Source: CAZONU01 sp965370045 (GTDB lineage Bacteria; Planctomycetota; SZUA-567; JAKLDR01). From it: DNA of 25,269 nt. Positions 18,410 to 25,269 of this stretch are shown here, in pieces. The notes under the pieces were generated by a model that was given only the letters and a program-made list of their open reading frames with translations, had not been told where the DNA came from and made no database searches. A program made the translations under genes and the position numbers. The DNA lies in assembly GCA_965370045.1 (NCBI GenBank), contig CBDUSI010000067.1:1-25269 (forward strand). The letters are read 5' to 3'. Each line of letters opens with the position of its first letter. Within the stretch, counting starts at the first letter, position 1.

Positions 18410-20251
18410 ATGTCCAAGTTCACAGTCACGCCCAGGATGTTCCGCGCCAAGCGCGAAGTGTTCCCGGAGCTGGCCCGCGCCAGGAAGCGGCGCCGCGCGC
18501 TGGCCCGGAGCAAAGTAGGCCTCCAGCTGCTCAAGAAGCTCCGGCCGATCCTGAAGACCCTCTATCCCATTCCCGAGACCACCTACACCCTTTACCGACA
18601 ATACGCGCGCAGCGGCGACCGCGCCCGCTTCGAGCGCCCCTATTTCGCCAAGCGCCACAACCTGACCGCCGCGGCCCTGGCCCAGTTCCTGGAGCCCTGC
18701 GCCAAGCACCTCGACGCCGTGCACGATTACCTATGGGACGTCTGCGGGGAAACCACCTGGATTCTCCCCGCCCACGAGCGCGGAGGAATGGACCTCTTCG
18801 CCACCGAGACCGCCTTCTGCCTGACCGAGACGCTGGAGATGCTCCGCGGGGAGTTGGCCGGGGAGGTCGTCGGGCGCGTCGAACATGAAGTCCGCCGCCG
18901 CGTGCTGGGGCCCTACCTGGACGGCGTTGGAAAGCGACGGGCACCGCCTTGGAAGAGGCGGGCGGCGCACGAACCGAACCTGACCGCCATCCTCCTGGGC
19001 CGGCAGCCCCACGGCCTTCACTGGCACCGGTACCACAACAACTGGAACGGGGTGTGCTCCAGCTCGGTGGGCGCGACCCTGCTGTATCTCGAACGCGACC
19101 CGCGCCGGCTGGCCAGGGGAATCAACGCGGTCCTGGATAGCCTGGATTACTTCCTCGGGGCGGCCTTCTCGGAGGACGGGGCCAGCAACGAGGGCGTCGC
19201 TTACTGGCAGTACGGACTGCTCAACTTCGTGCCCTTCGCCGAGCTGCTCCGCGCGCGCACCGGCGGGCAGGTCGACCTCCTGGCCGATCCTCGGATGAAG
19301 CTCATCGCCGGCTACCCCGCGAAAGTGATGCTCTCGCCGGGGCGCTTTTATAACCACGCGGACTGCCCACCGCGCCTGGAGCTCCAGCCCGGGGTGTTCG
19401 CCAAGCTCGCGGAGAAGACCGGCGCGGCCGGGCTCGGGGGCCTGCTCGCCTCTGAGCCGATCAGCGGCGCGCGGGTGCCCATGGCCCTGCGCGACCTCTT
19501 CTGGTGGGATGGGAAGCGCGCGCCGGCCCCGAAGGTCGGCGACGCGCGGCTGCCCGCCGCGGGGATATTCCGGTTGAAGTCCGGCCGGCTGGTGCTGGCC
19601 GGCAAGGCCGGTCACAATGCTGAGAACCACAACCACAACGACGTGGGCAGCTTCGTCCTGCACGCCGCGGGAGAGGATCTGCTCTGCGACCCCGGCGCGC
19701 CGCCCTACTCCCGGGAGTACTTCCAGCACCAGACGCGCTACAAGCTTTTCATCCATACCCAGTCGCGGGGCCACAACCTGCCGGCGGTGGGCGGGAAGCT
19801 CCAGGAGTTCGGCCGGCGCTTCCGCGGCCGGGTGCTGAAGTTCGACGCCGCCGGCGCGCGCAAGGCCGTCGAGATGGAGATCGCCCGCGCTTACCCCGTG
19901 AAGAAGCTCAAGAGCCTGAGGCGCCGGCTGGAGCTGGCCCCCGGCGGTCGCCTGGTGCTCGAAGACCGTTTCGAGTTCGGGGGCAAGGGCCTGCCCGTCG
20001 AGGAGGGCTTCGTGACCTGGCTGCCGGTGACGGTCAAGGGAAAGACGGCCACCGTTCGCGGAGAGAAGAATGTCCTCAAGCTGCGGATAGCCGGTCCCGG
20101 CCGTTTCCGCCTGGAGGAGCACGAGCTGGCCGCCAAGGTCGCGGCGGGGGCCACGGCGGCCATGACCCTGCGCCGGCTCTTCGTGCGGTTACCCGCGGGG
20201 GGGGAAACCTGTTTCCGTATGGAGGGGGAGCTCCGACCGCGAGGCCGATGA
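18410..20251 (+). CDS. Heparinase II/III-like protein
   Basis: The protein is 613 aa. The N-terminal alpha-helical part contains H-W-H-R-Y-H-N-N-W-N-G-V-C near residues 204-216, with further aromatic and acidic residues at 255-270. The C-terminal beta part holds the family signature E-N-H-N-H-N-D-V-G-S-F-V-L-H-A-A-G (405-421) followed by C-D-P-G-A and Y. The family cleaves acidic polysaccharides by beta-elimination. The ATG at 18410 has GGAGAAGGA just upstream. Unusually for this family there is no signal peptide: the N-terminus is strongly basic and hydrophilic (R/K-rich to residue 45), so the protein appears cytoplasmic or exported by an unrecognised route. Substrate cannot be inferred. Membrane and exported-protein genes follow in the same direction. 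Confidence 0.88.
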   Translation: MSKFTVTPRMFRAKREVFPELARARKRRRALARSKVGLQLLKKLRPILKTLYPIPETTYTLYRQYARSGDRARFERPYFAKRHNLTAAALAQFLEPCAKHLDAVHDYLWDVCGETTWILPAHERGGMDLFATETAFCLTETLEMLRGELAGEVVGRVEHEVRRRVLGPYLDGVGKRRAPPWKRRAAHEPNLTAILLGRQPHGLHWHRYHNNWNGVCSSSVGATLLYLERDPRRLARGINAVLDSLDYFLGAAFSEDGASNEGVAYWQYGLLNFVPFAELLRARTGGQVDLLADPRMKLIAGYPAKVMLSPGRFYNHADCPPRLELQPGVFAKLAEKTGAAGLGGLLASEPISGARVPMALRDLFWWDGKRAPAPKVGDARLPAAGIFRLKSGRLVLAGKAGHNAENHNHNDVGSFVLHAAGEDLLCDPGAPPYSREYFQHQTRYKLFIHTQSRGHNLPAVGGKLQEFGRRFRGRVLKFDAAGARKAVEMEIARAYPVKKLKSLRRRLELAPGGRLVLEDRFEFGGKGLPVEEGFVTWLPVTVKGKTATVRGEKNVLKLRIAGPGRFRLEEHELAAKVAAGATAAMTLRRLFVRLPAGGETCFRMEGELRPRGR

Positions 20252-20266
20252 CCGGAGGGCCGCAGC

Positions 20267-20905
20267 TTGGACGCCGCGAAGAACGTCAAGAGAAGAAGCC
20301 TGCCACCGGTCTTCTGGTTGTCTGTGGGCGGGAGCGTAGTGCTGCTTCTTGCCACGTGGTTCGAGTGGGAGCTGGTCGACAAGCTCACGCCCTTCGGCTG
20401 GTTCTTCTTTGGGGGAATCATGGGCCTGATCTATCTCGGGATAGTGGTCTGGTCTTTGGTTCACCTGATCCTTTCCTTCAAGCGCGACAGGCTACGCGCT
20501 GTCCTTCCCCTGGCTGTGAATGCTCTTCTGCTGGTGCTCCTGTTCACCGTCCCCTTCACCGCGATCACTCTGGACCTGAACTTCCGGTGGAGACTTGCGG
20601 AGCGCGAGGAAGTCGTCAGTATGGTTGAGTCCGGTGAGCTGGGGCCCGTATCGCCTGGAGAAATGAAGAGCTTCGACCTCCCCCGCAAGTACCGCCACCT
20701 CTCCCGAGGGGGCCGCGTGGCTGTGCAGCGGGACAAGGACGGGACTGCCTCGGTGCTCTTCTACACATTCGTGGGAGTCTTGGACAATTTCGCCGGCTTC
20801 ATTCACCGGGCGGACGAGGGGAAGCCTTCTTCCCATGATTTTGCGGGCGATTTCAAGACAATGGAGAAGCAGAAGGACCACTGGTACTGGGGTTCCTCAT
20901 GGTAG
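20267..20905 (+). CDS. Membrane protein of unknown function
   Basis: The protein is 212 aa with three hydrophobic segments at about 13-32, 42-68 and 78-100, then a soluble C-terminal half rich in charged and aromatic residues. The start is a TTG with GGAGGG (20254-20259) 7 bases upstream, 15 bases after the heparinase-like stop, so the genes are probably cotranscribed. The family is not recognised. The C-terminal region (F-Y-T-F-V-G-V-L-D-N-F-A-G-F-I-H-R-A-D) may form a small globular domain outside the membrane. Confidence 0.78.
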   Translation: MDAAKNVKRRSLPPVFWLSVGGSVVLLLATWFEWELVDKLTPFGWFFFGGIMGLIYLGIVVWSLVHLILSFKRDRLRAVLPLAVNALLLVLLFTVPFTAITLDLNFRWRLAEREEVVSMVESGELGPVSPGEMKSFDLPRKYRHLSRGGRVAVQRDKDGTASVLFYTFVGVLDNFAGFIHRADEGKPSSHDFAGDFKTMEKQKDHWYWGSSW

Positions 20906-20915
20906 GAGCGGGCGT

Positions 20916-23042
20916 TTGAGAATCCTGCTGCGCGGGTTCGGGCTGGTCGGTCTGCTGGCGCTGGCCCTGGCGGCTTCCGCCTCGGCCGGTGAGCCCTGGT
21001 GGAACGCCGCCTGGAAGGCCCGGCGCGTCTTCGAGTGCACCGGCACGCGCTCGGAGCTGGCCGGCGACGAGGTCGGCGTCGTGGAGTTCCGCACCGCGGG
21101 TCTGGCCGCGCCCGACGGCCGCGACGTGCGCGTGCTGGCCCGCGGACGCAAGCTGCGGGCCGTCAAGATACTGGCCACCGGCCCCGGCGACCTCCTGCGC
21201 GTGGCCTTCCCGCTGGTCAAGGAAGTCACCAGTTATCACGTCTACTACGGGAACCCCAAGGCCAAGGGTACCGAGACCTTCCAACCCAGGCGGGGCCTGC
21301 TGGTCGAGGGCCGTGGCTTCCGGGGCGGCAACGTGGGCTCCTGGAAGGGGATGACCGGGGTGCGCCGGCGGGCCGGCCCTCGTTACGGGGCGAAGTTCGT
21401 CGACCGGGTGTACTTCGGCTACAACCCCGTCGGCCCCGAGACCAACTACGTCAACAAGTACACCGGCTGGCTGAAGATCCCCGCCGACGGTGAGTATCTC
21501 TTCGCGACCAGTTCGGACGACGCCAGTTTCCTACTCGTTGACGGCAAGATGATCGCCAAGTGGCCCGGCTGGCACGGCGCGCTGTCCCAGGTGCGCCCGC
21601 GCTTCAGCGGCAAGGCCCAGCTGAAGAAGGGCCTGGTCAAGCTGGAGTACTACCACGTGAACGGCGGGGGCACCGGCGTGGCCGTGGCCGCTTGGCAGCC
21701 GCCGGGGGCCAAGCGCGCCGTGACCATCCCGGCGGCGGCCTTCGCGCCGGTCAGCCGCGGCAAGCAGAAGAGCTACGAGTTGGGCGGGGTCCGCGCCGCC
21801 GCGGACTTCGAGGTGCAATCAGTTGGCGAGGCCTATCTGGACACCACCACCTGCCTGGTGCGCGTGCGCTTCACGGCGCGGCTGGGGGCAAAGGGCCGCA
21901 TCCCCGCCGGGCGCCCCACGTGGAACTTCGGCGACGGGCAGACCGGCGCGGGTCCGGTCGTCGAGCACGTTTACATCAAGCCCGGGGTTTACTCCGTGAA
22001 GCTGACCGTCAAGGTCCGCGGCGGGAAGGTAGCCTGCACCGCTCGCGCGGGCATCGACCGGGACAAGCGCCGGGCCATCGCCGGGCGCTCCGAGCCCCTG
22101 ACCGCCTACGCCGCGGCGCTGGCCGGCTACGACCTGGCCAAGTGCAGTCCCTCCGACCTGGCCGTCCTGGTCCGCTACTACCAGAAGCTCGACAGGGTTG
22201 CGGACCGCCTGCGCGTGGCCCGCGCGGTGCTGGCTCGCGGGAAGGAGTTCTCCGACCCGGACTACTTCGCCCAGCTGCTCTTCGCGGTGCGCGAGCTTCG
22301 GGAGAAGAAGCGCGGCGAGAAGGGCCGCTCCGAGGCGCTGGCCATGCTCAAGGCCGCCGAGGGCCGTTTCCGGAAGAGCAAGCGCCAGCAGGGCTACCGC
22401 GCCAAGGTCATCCGCGAGCGCGGCGACATCTTCTACTTTTACGCCGTGGACCTCGACAAGGCCTATAACGAGTACGACAAGGTGGTCACCCGCTTCCGGG
22501 GCCTGGAGGACAACATCGTGCGGGTCACCAAGATCCGCCTGGGGGACATCCACCGCGACCGCGGCAAGTACGAGGAGGCCGCCAAGCGCTACCGCGAGGC
22601 CGAGAAGCTCAAGCTCACCGGCCAGTCCGGCGCGCGCGACGAGGCCCGCCGGGGGGCCCTGCCCCAGATCGCCGAGAACTACTTCCGGCGCCGCAAGTAC
22701 GAGGAGTGCGAGCGGGCCCTGAACATCTGGGAGTGGGAGTACCCCATGGAGAAGCTGCGGGGTTACTCCACGCTGGTCCGCGCGCAGCTCGACTTCCGTC
22801 GCAAGAAGCACGAGGAGGTCATCAAGCAGGTGGAGGTCCTATTACGCGTGAATCCCCGCAACAATTTCGCGGGTGAGCTGTTGATGATCAGCGCCATGGC
22901 CCACAATGCCCAGCGCCGCCGGGACCTTGCCTTGGCCTGCTACAAGCGCATCGTGAAGGACTACCCGGAGAGCAAGTACGCCGAGCGCGCCCAGGGCTAC
23001 CTGGACGCGGCCGCCAAGAAGAAGCCGCCGCGGAAGAAGTAG
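20916..23042 (+). CDS. Exported protein: DUF2341-like, PA14, PKD and TPR regions
   Basis: The protein is 708 aa. A signal peptide of about 24 residues (hydrophobic L-V-G-L-L-A-L-A-L-A-A, cleavage near S-A-G) precedes W-W-N-A-A-W-K-A-R-R, the usual opening of a DUF2341-like domain (28-115). A PA14-like domain follows (about 160-280: D-G-E-Y-L-F-A-T-S-S-D-D-A-S-F-L-L-V-D-G), then a PKD domain (about 297-370: W-N-F-G-D-G...H-V-Y-x-x-P-G-V-Y-S-V-K-L-T-V) and a long helical TPR region (about 460-700) with a Lys-rich end. PA14 and PKD domains bind sugars or surfaces, and TPRs bind proteins, so this may be a cell-surface adaptor. The TTG at 20916 has AGGAG 7 bases upstream and begins the signal peptide. 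Confidence 0.88.
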   Translation: MRILLRGFGLVGLLALALAASASAGEPWWNAAWKARRVFECTGTRSELAGDEVGVVEFRTAGLAAPDGRDVRVLARGRKLRAVKILATGPGDLLRVAFPLVKEVTSYHVYYGNPKAKGTETFQPRRGLLVEGRGFRGGNVGSWKGMTGVRRRAGPRYGAKFVDRVYFGYNPVGPETNYVNKYTGWLKIPADGEYLFATSSDDASFLLVDGKMIAKWPGWHGALSQVRPRFSGKAQLKKGLVKLEYYHVNGGGTGVAVAAWQPPGAKRAVTIPAAAFAPVSRGKQKSYELGGVRAAADFEVQSVGEAYLDTTTCLVRVRFTARLGAKGRIPAGRPTWNFGDGQTGAGPVVEHVYIKPGVYSVKLTVKVRGGKVACTARAGIDRDKRRAIAGRSEPLTAYAAALAGYDLAKCSPSDLAVLVRYYQKLDRVADRLRVARAVLARGKEFSDPDYFAQLLFAVRELREKKRGEKGRSEALAMLKAAEGRFRKSKRQQGYRAKVIRERGDIFYFYAVDLDKAYNEYDKVVTRFRGLEDNIVRVTKIRLGDIHRDRGKYEEAAKRYREAEKLKLTGQSGARDEARRGALPQIAENYFRRRKYEECERALNIWEWEYPMEKLRGYSTLVRAQLDFRRKKHEEVIKQVEVLLRVNPRNNFAGELLMISAMAHNAQRRRDLALACYKRIVKDYPESKYAERAQGYLDAAAKKKPPRKK

Positions 23043-23074
23043 GCCCGGGAACCGGACGGTCATCGGTTCTGCGT

Positions 23075-23103
23075 TTGAAAAACAGGTCCGACCCTGGTAT
23101 CTT
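23075..23103 (+). promoter_or_regulatory. Promoter of the nucleotidyltransferase module
   Basis: TTGAAA (23075-23080), a 17-base spacer, TATCTT (23098-23103). Only TACATT separates it from the ATG at 23110, which has no ribosome binding site, predicting a leaderless mRNA. A weak GAACCG/CGGTTC hairpin (23049-23069) sits just upstream and may end the preceding transcript. Confidence 0.65.
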
Positions 23104-23109
23104 TACATT

Positions 23110-23316
23110 ATGGCATTCAACGGCAGCGTTGCGCACGACCGGCGCGAGGAGACCCCGGAGGCGAAGGCCAGGTGGTTCCAGTCCCTCTCCCTCGCCGAAC
23201 GTATGGAAATGCTTTGCTCTTTCACGGACCTGGCCTTGGCTGCAAGGCCCGACCTCCAGGAGCGGAAACATGCTGAACCGATTGCAGGGCGTATTCAAGT
23301 CCTTTCAAGAGCGTGA
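23110..23316 (+). CDS. Small partner of the nucleotidyltransferase (putative antitoxin-like)
   Basis: The protein is 68 aa, hydrophilic and probably helical (S-L-A-E-R-M-E-M-L-C-S-F-T-D-L-A-L-A-A-R-P-D). It overlaps the nucleotidyltransferase start by 47 bases in another frame, the usual arrangement of a two-gene toxin-antitoxin or regulator pair. The promoter and the lack of an earlier ATG set the start. Similar short ORFs preceding nucleotidyltransferase genes are recalled from other genomes; the antitoxin role is inference. Confidence 0.7.
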   Translation: MAFNGSVAHDRREETPEAKARWFQSLSLAERMEMLCSFTDLALAARPDLQERKHAEPIAGRIQVLSRA

Positions 23317-23728
23317 CGTAAAGTACCTGGTGATCGGGGGCATCGCATCGGTGCTCCACGGCGTGCCTCGGACCACGTTCGATCTCGACATCCTCGTCGA
23401 AGCGACGGCGGATAACGCGAAGCGCCTCCTCGACGCACTGCTCGATGCCGGTCTGGGAACCGCATCGCTGACCACGGTCGAAGACCTCCTCGCAAACGAA
23501 ATCACCATCTTCAAGGACCGCGTTCGAATCGACGTTCAGACCTCCACGCCAGGCATCACCTTCGCCGATGCATGGCCGAATCGAAAGACGGTGTCCTATC
23601 AGGGGCAGGAGTTCTTTATCTTGTCCAAGCAGGACCTCATCGCCTCCAAGCGGGCGTCCGGAAGGGACGTCGATCTGGAGGACGTTCGCCTTCTGGAGCT
23701 TTCCGAATCGGGGGACGCGGACGGCTGA
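23270..23728 (+). CDS. Nucleotidyltransferase-fold protein (AbiEii/DUF6036-like)
   Basis: The protein is 152 aa. It shows the minimal nucleotidyltransferase core: V-I-G-G-I-A-S-V-L-H-G (21-31), then D38-L-D40 in F-D-L-D-I-L-V, and Asp88 in V-R-I-D-V-Q-T as the third acidic residue. The C-terminal part L-S-K-Q-D-L-I-A-S-K-R-A-S-G-R-x-x-D-L-E-D-V is typical of AbiEii-like and DUF6036 proteins. Such proteins transfer a nucleotide to RNA or protein and often act as toxins or in phage defence. The ATG at 23270 was chosen for its AGGAG site 7 bases upstream; a longer frame from 23075 has no support. It is coupled to the 68-aa ORF and converges on the URO-D gene 9 bases away. Domain secure, role inferred. 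Confidence 0.85.
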   Translation: MLNRLQGVFKSFQERDVKYLVIGGIASVLHGVPRTTFDLDILVEATADNAKRLLDALLDAGLGTASLTTVEDLLANEITIFKDRVRIDVQTSTPGITFADAWPNRKTVSYQGQEFFILSKQDLIASKRASGRDVDLEDVRLLELSESGDADG

Positions 23729-23737
23729 AGACGGGCC

Positions 23738-24757
23738 TCACCCGCGCCCCTCCTGCCCCTTCAAGACTTCGATCATGGCGTGGAGGTTCTCCGGCGGGGC
23801 GTCGCCGGGCACCGCGTGGGCCGGGGCTGCGATGTAGCCGCCGGCGGCGCCGAGCCTGGTCAGGAGTTCCGCGACCTTCTCCTCCACCTCCTCCGGTGAG
23901 CCGTAAGGCAGCAGCTGCTGGGTGCTGATTCCCCCGTAGAAGGCCAGCCGGCCGGCGAAGCGCTCCTTCAATTCGAAGACGTCCATGACCTCCGGCTGGA
24001 AGGGGTTGAAGCAGTCCAGGCCCATCTCTACTAAGTCGTCAAAGAGCTCGTCGACCTTGCCGCAGGAATGTATGAAGACCTTCTTGCCGCCCTCCCTCAC
24101 CGCGGCGTACTGCTTCGCCAGGCGCGGGGCGAGCATCTCCCGCCAGAGCGCCGGGCCCATCATCACCCCGGTCTGTGCCCCGAAGTCGTCGCCGAAGATT
24201 ACCGCGTCGACCTCCGGGCAGGCCGCCAGCCCCAAACGGATTACTTCCAGGTTGAACTCCAGCACGCGGTCGAGCAGAGCTTCCGCGAAGGGCTTGTCCG
24301 CGACCATGGCCATCAGGAAGGTGTCCATGCCCGCCAGCGTCCAGCAGCGTTCGAAGAGCGAGAAGTCCACGGCCATCAGGAGAAAGCGGTCGGGCTCCTC
24401 GGCGCGGAGGCGGACCAGGCCGTCAAAGCGTCCCGGCGCGGCGGGGTCGGGCATCCCGAAAGAGCTCAGGCTCCCGGCGTCCAGCGCCGGATGGGGCATG
24501 CCGATGTCCCGGTCGGCGCGGCGGTCCCAGGTCACCCCGAACTCGTCGGTGTAGTAGCCCTTTTCATCTGTAACGCCGTATTCAATACGGATCACCGACG
24601 CGGAGGCCAGGTGGTTGCCGATCCCCGCCTCGAAGCCCGGATCGCCGTAGAACTCGGCCAGCGCCTCCCGGGCCGGCACGGTGAGGTTCACCTGGTAGGG
24701 CACGATATCCGTCGGCCGGTGGTCGAGGGCGGCGTACACGCGTTCGCGGGGAGTCAT
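23738..24757 (-). CDS. Uroporphyrinogen decarboxylase (URO-D) family protein
   Basis: The protein is 339 aa with the URO-D barrel. Typical stretches are M-T-P-R-E-R-V-Y-A-A-L-D-H-R-P-T-D at the start, F-I-H-S-C-G-K-V (228-235) and F-Y-G-G-I-S-T-Q near the end. The H-S-C-G segment resembles the metal-site region of the corrinoid methyltransferase branch (MtaA/CmuA-like) rather than HemE, and the true heme enzyme's conserved Arg-rich substrate loop is not evident. It may therefore transfer methyl groups or modify an unknown substrate. The ATG at 24757 has GAGGAGG about 7 bases upstream. No corrinoid protein is nearby, so function is uncertain. Confidence 0.87.
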   Translation of the reverse strand: MTPRERVYAALDHRPTDIVPYQVNLTVPAREALAEFYGDPGFEAGIGNHLASASVIRIEYGVTDEKGYYTDEFGVTWDRRADRDIGMPHPALDAGSLSSFGMPDPAAPGRFDGLVRLRAEEPDRFLLMAVDFSLFERCWTLAGMDTFLMAMVADKPFAEALLDRVLEFNLEVIRLGLAACPEVDAVIFGDDFGAQTGVMMGPALWREMLAPRLAKQYAAVREGGKKVFIHSCGKVDELFDDLVEMGLDCFNPFQPEVMDVFELKERFAGRLAFYGGISTQQLLPYGSPEEVEEKVAELLTRLGAAGGYIAAPAHAVPGDAPPENLHAMIEVLKGQEGRG

Positions 24758-24779
24758 GCCGGTATCCTCCTCACGCGGG

Positions 24780-24808
24780 ATTCTAGCCGGGCGCTGCCGG
24801 CAGTCCAG
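24780..24808 (-). promoter_or_regulatory. Promoter of the URO-D family gene
   Basis: Minus strand: CTGGAC (24808-24803), 17 bases, TAGAAT (24785-24780). The -10 is good and the -35 is weak. The ribosome binding site follows within the leader. Confidence 0.5.
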
Positions 24809-24823
24809 CGGCCGTTTTTCATG

Positions 24824-24851
24824 TTGTCCGCGCCGTCCCCGGCGGTATCAT
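24824..24851 (+). promoter_or_regulatory. Promoter of the truncated gene at the window end
   Basis: TTGTCC (24824-24829), 16 bases, TATCAT (24846-24851), then GGAGGG (24861-24866) before the GTG at 24875. Confidence 0.55.
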
Positions 24852-24874
24852 CTGCCAAGCGGAGGGAGCGCGTC

Positions 24875-25269
24875 GTGGCCGACGATGATCCTGTGGGCAG
24901 CATGCTGGGCTCTTCGGGGGTGGACCCCCGCCTGCCGCCCGTGGACCGCCGCAGGGAGGGCTCCGGCGGCAACCGCCGCCGCAGGCGCCGGAGCTCGGTG
25001 CGCACGCTCAGTCCCGAGGCCGCCGAGCGCGCCCGCCGCGAGCTCGGAGCCGAAATCGACCACGGCAACCAGGTCCTGAAACGCGTCGGACACCGCGTTC
25101 GGCTCGAGCTGCTCCCCGGCACGGACGGCGCTCCCGACCGGGTGGCGGTCATCTACCCGCCGGACGAGACCGCCGGGGCGCGCTGCGTGGTGCGCACGGT
25201 GCGCTGGCGCGACCTGGCTGGTGGGGGGCCTGCAAAAGGGGACCACTTTGAGGGGTTGATGGGCTTGTA
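24875..25269 (+). CDS. Hypothetical protein, truncated by the window end
   Basis: The frame is open from GTG at 24875 to the last base with no stop, at least 131 codons. The GTG follows GGAGGGAG by about 8 bases and a promoter lies upstream. The N-terminus is Pro/Gly/Arg-rich (N-R-R-R-R-R-R-S-S near 33-41), then a helical part (T-L-S-P-E-A-A-E-R-A-R-R-E-L) and a beta-rich part (R-V-G-H-R-V-R-L-E-L-L-P-G-T-D...V-A-V-I-Y-P-P-D-E). The last resembles FlaG-like domains only loosely. Codon use changes after about 25230, where sequence like a mobile-element end begins, so the true gene end may have been displaced. Confidence 0.6.
   Translation, partial: MADDDPVGSMLGSSGVDPRLPPVDRRREGSGGNRRRRRRSSVRTLSPEAAERARRELGAEIDHGNQVLKRVGHRVRLELLPGTDGAPDRVAVIYPPDETAGARCVVRTVRWRDLAGGGPAKGDHFEGLMGL
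25231..25269. mobile_element. Possible insertion-sequence end at the window edge
   Basis: From 25231 the sequence (TGCAAAAGGGGACCACTTTG then AGGGG) differs in composition from the gene before it, starts with TG, and has a GGGGACCACTTT motif like those in IS21-family terminal repeats. Only 39 bases are visible. This is a recollection-based resemblance. Confidence 0.25.

Noticed and set aside
18731..20122. 463-codon open frame on the minus strand
   Set aside because: Antisense to the heparinase-like gene, with low-complexity translation and no ribosome binding site.
21819..22811. 330-codon open frame on the minus strand
   Set aside because: Antisense to the TPR region of the PA14/PKD protein; no recognisable features.
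23075..23269. N-terminal extension of the nucleotidyltransferase frame
   Set aside because: The extension begins in the promoter and has no family-like residues; the start at 23270 has a good ribosome binding site.

Overview
This looks like a chromosomal window from a GC-rich, probably uncultured bacterium. Start codons are a mix of ATG, GTG and TTG. The gene mix points towards the PVC/Planctomycetota group: a secreted protein with an N-terminal 'V-L-K-D-G-x...G-K-V-V' domain, a DUF2341-like/PA14/PKD/TPR exported protein, a heparinase II/III-like protein, a URO-D-family protein, a zinc-ribbon membrane protein, and degenerate G/C-rich intergenic repeats. This is an inference from gene content. 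There is no rRNA or other marker gene here, and no tRNA or CRISPR array was recognised.

Layout. (i) 1-1925: repeat-rich non-coding DNA, then a lone DUF4062 protein on the minus strand. (ii) 1926-6286: a small BamE-like membrane protein, a convergent 67-aa membrane protein, then a tight plus-strand group of GNAT acetyltransferase, gatA and a zinc-ribbon membrane protein, followed by a lower-GC orphan gene. (iii) 6287-7504: a coding remnant and a secreted minus-strand protein. (iv) 7645-9517: an operon of a DUF2089 regulator and two membrane proteins that share a short SHOCT/YvlB-like N-terminal motif, followed by a relic of a duplicated gene end. (v) 9556-13126: a 38-aa single-span protein, a membrane-anchored endonuclease/exonuclease/phosphatase (EEP) protein, and an ECF sigma factor overlapping its anti-sigma factor. 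(vi) 13128-18330, minus strand: sppA, comEC, a zinc-ribbon membrane gene broken by one in-frame TGA, and an atypical SDR. (vii) 18341-23042, plus strand: heparinase II/III-like protein, a membrane protein, and the large exported PA14/PKD/TPR protein. (viii) 23075-25269: a two-gene nucleotidyltransferase module of toxin-antitoxin type, a URO-D-family protein, and a gene cut by the window end.

The most interesting signal is regulatory. A promoter-like motif, GAAACY-N16-GTCTAAG, occurs directly in front of the ECF sigma gene and again in front of the 38-aa membrane ORF. This suggests an autoregulated ECF regulon that includes the tiny protein. Several genes (1957, 10854, 11059, 23110) have a good -10 box only 4-8 bases before the start codon, and three of them have no ribosome binding site, so a class of leaderless mRNAs is likely. 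The envelope theme recurs in the DUF2089/SHOCT-like operon, the ECF/anti-sigma pair, SppA and the small membrane proteins, but any functional link between them is inference.
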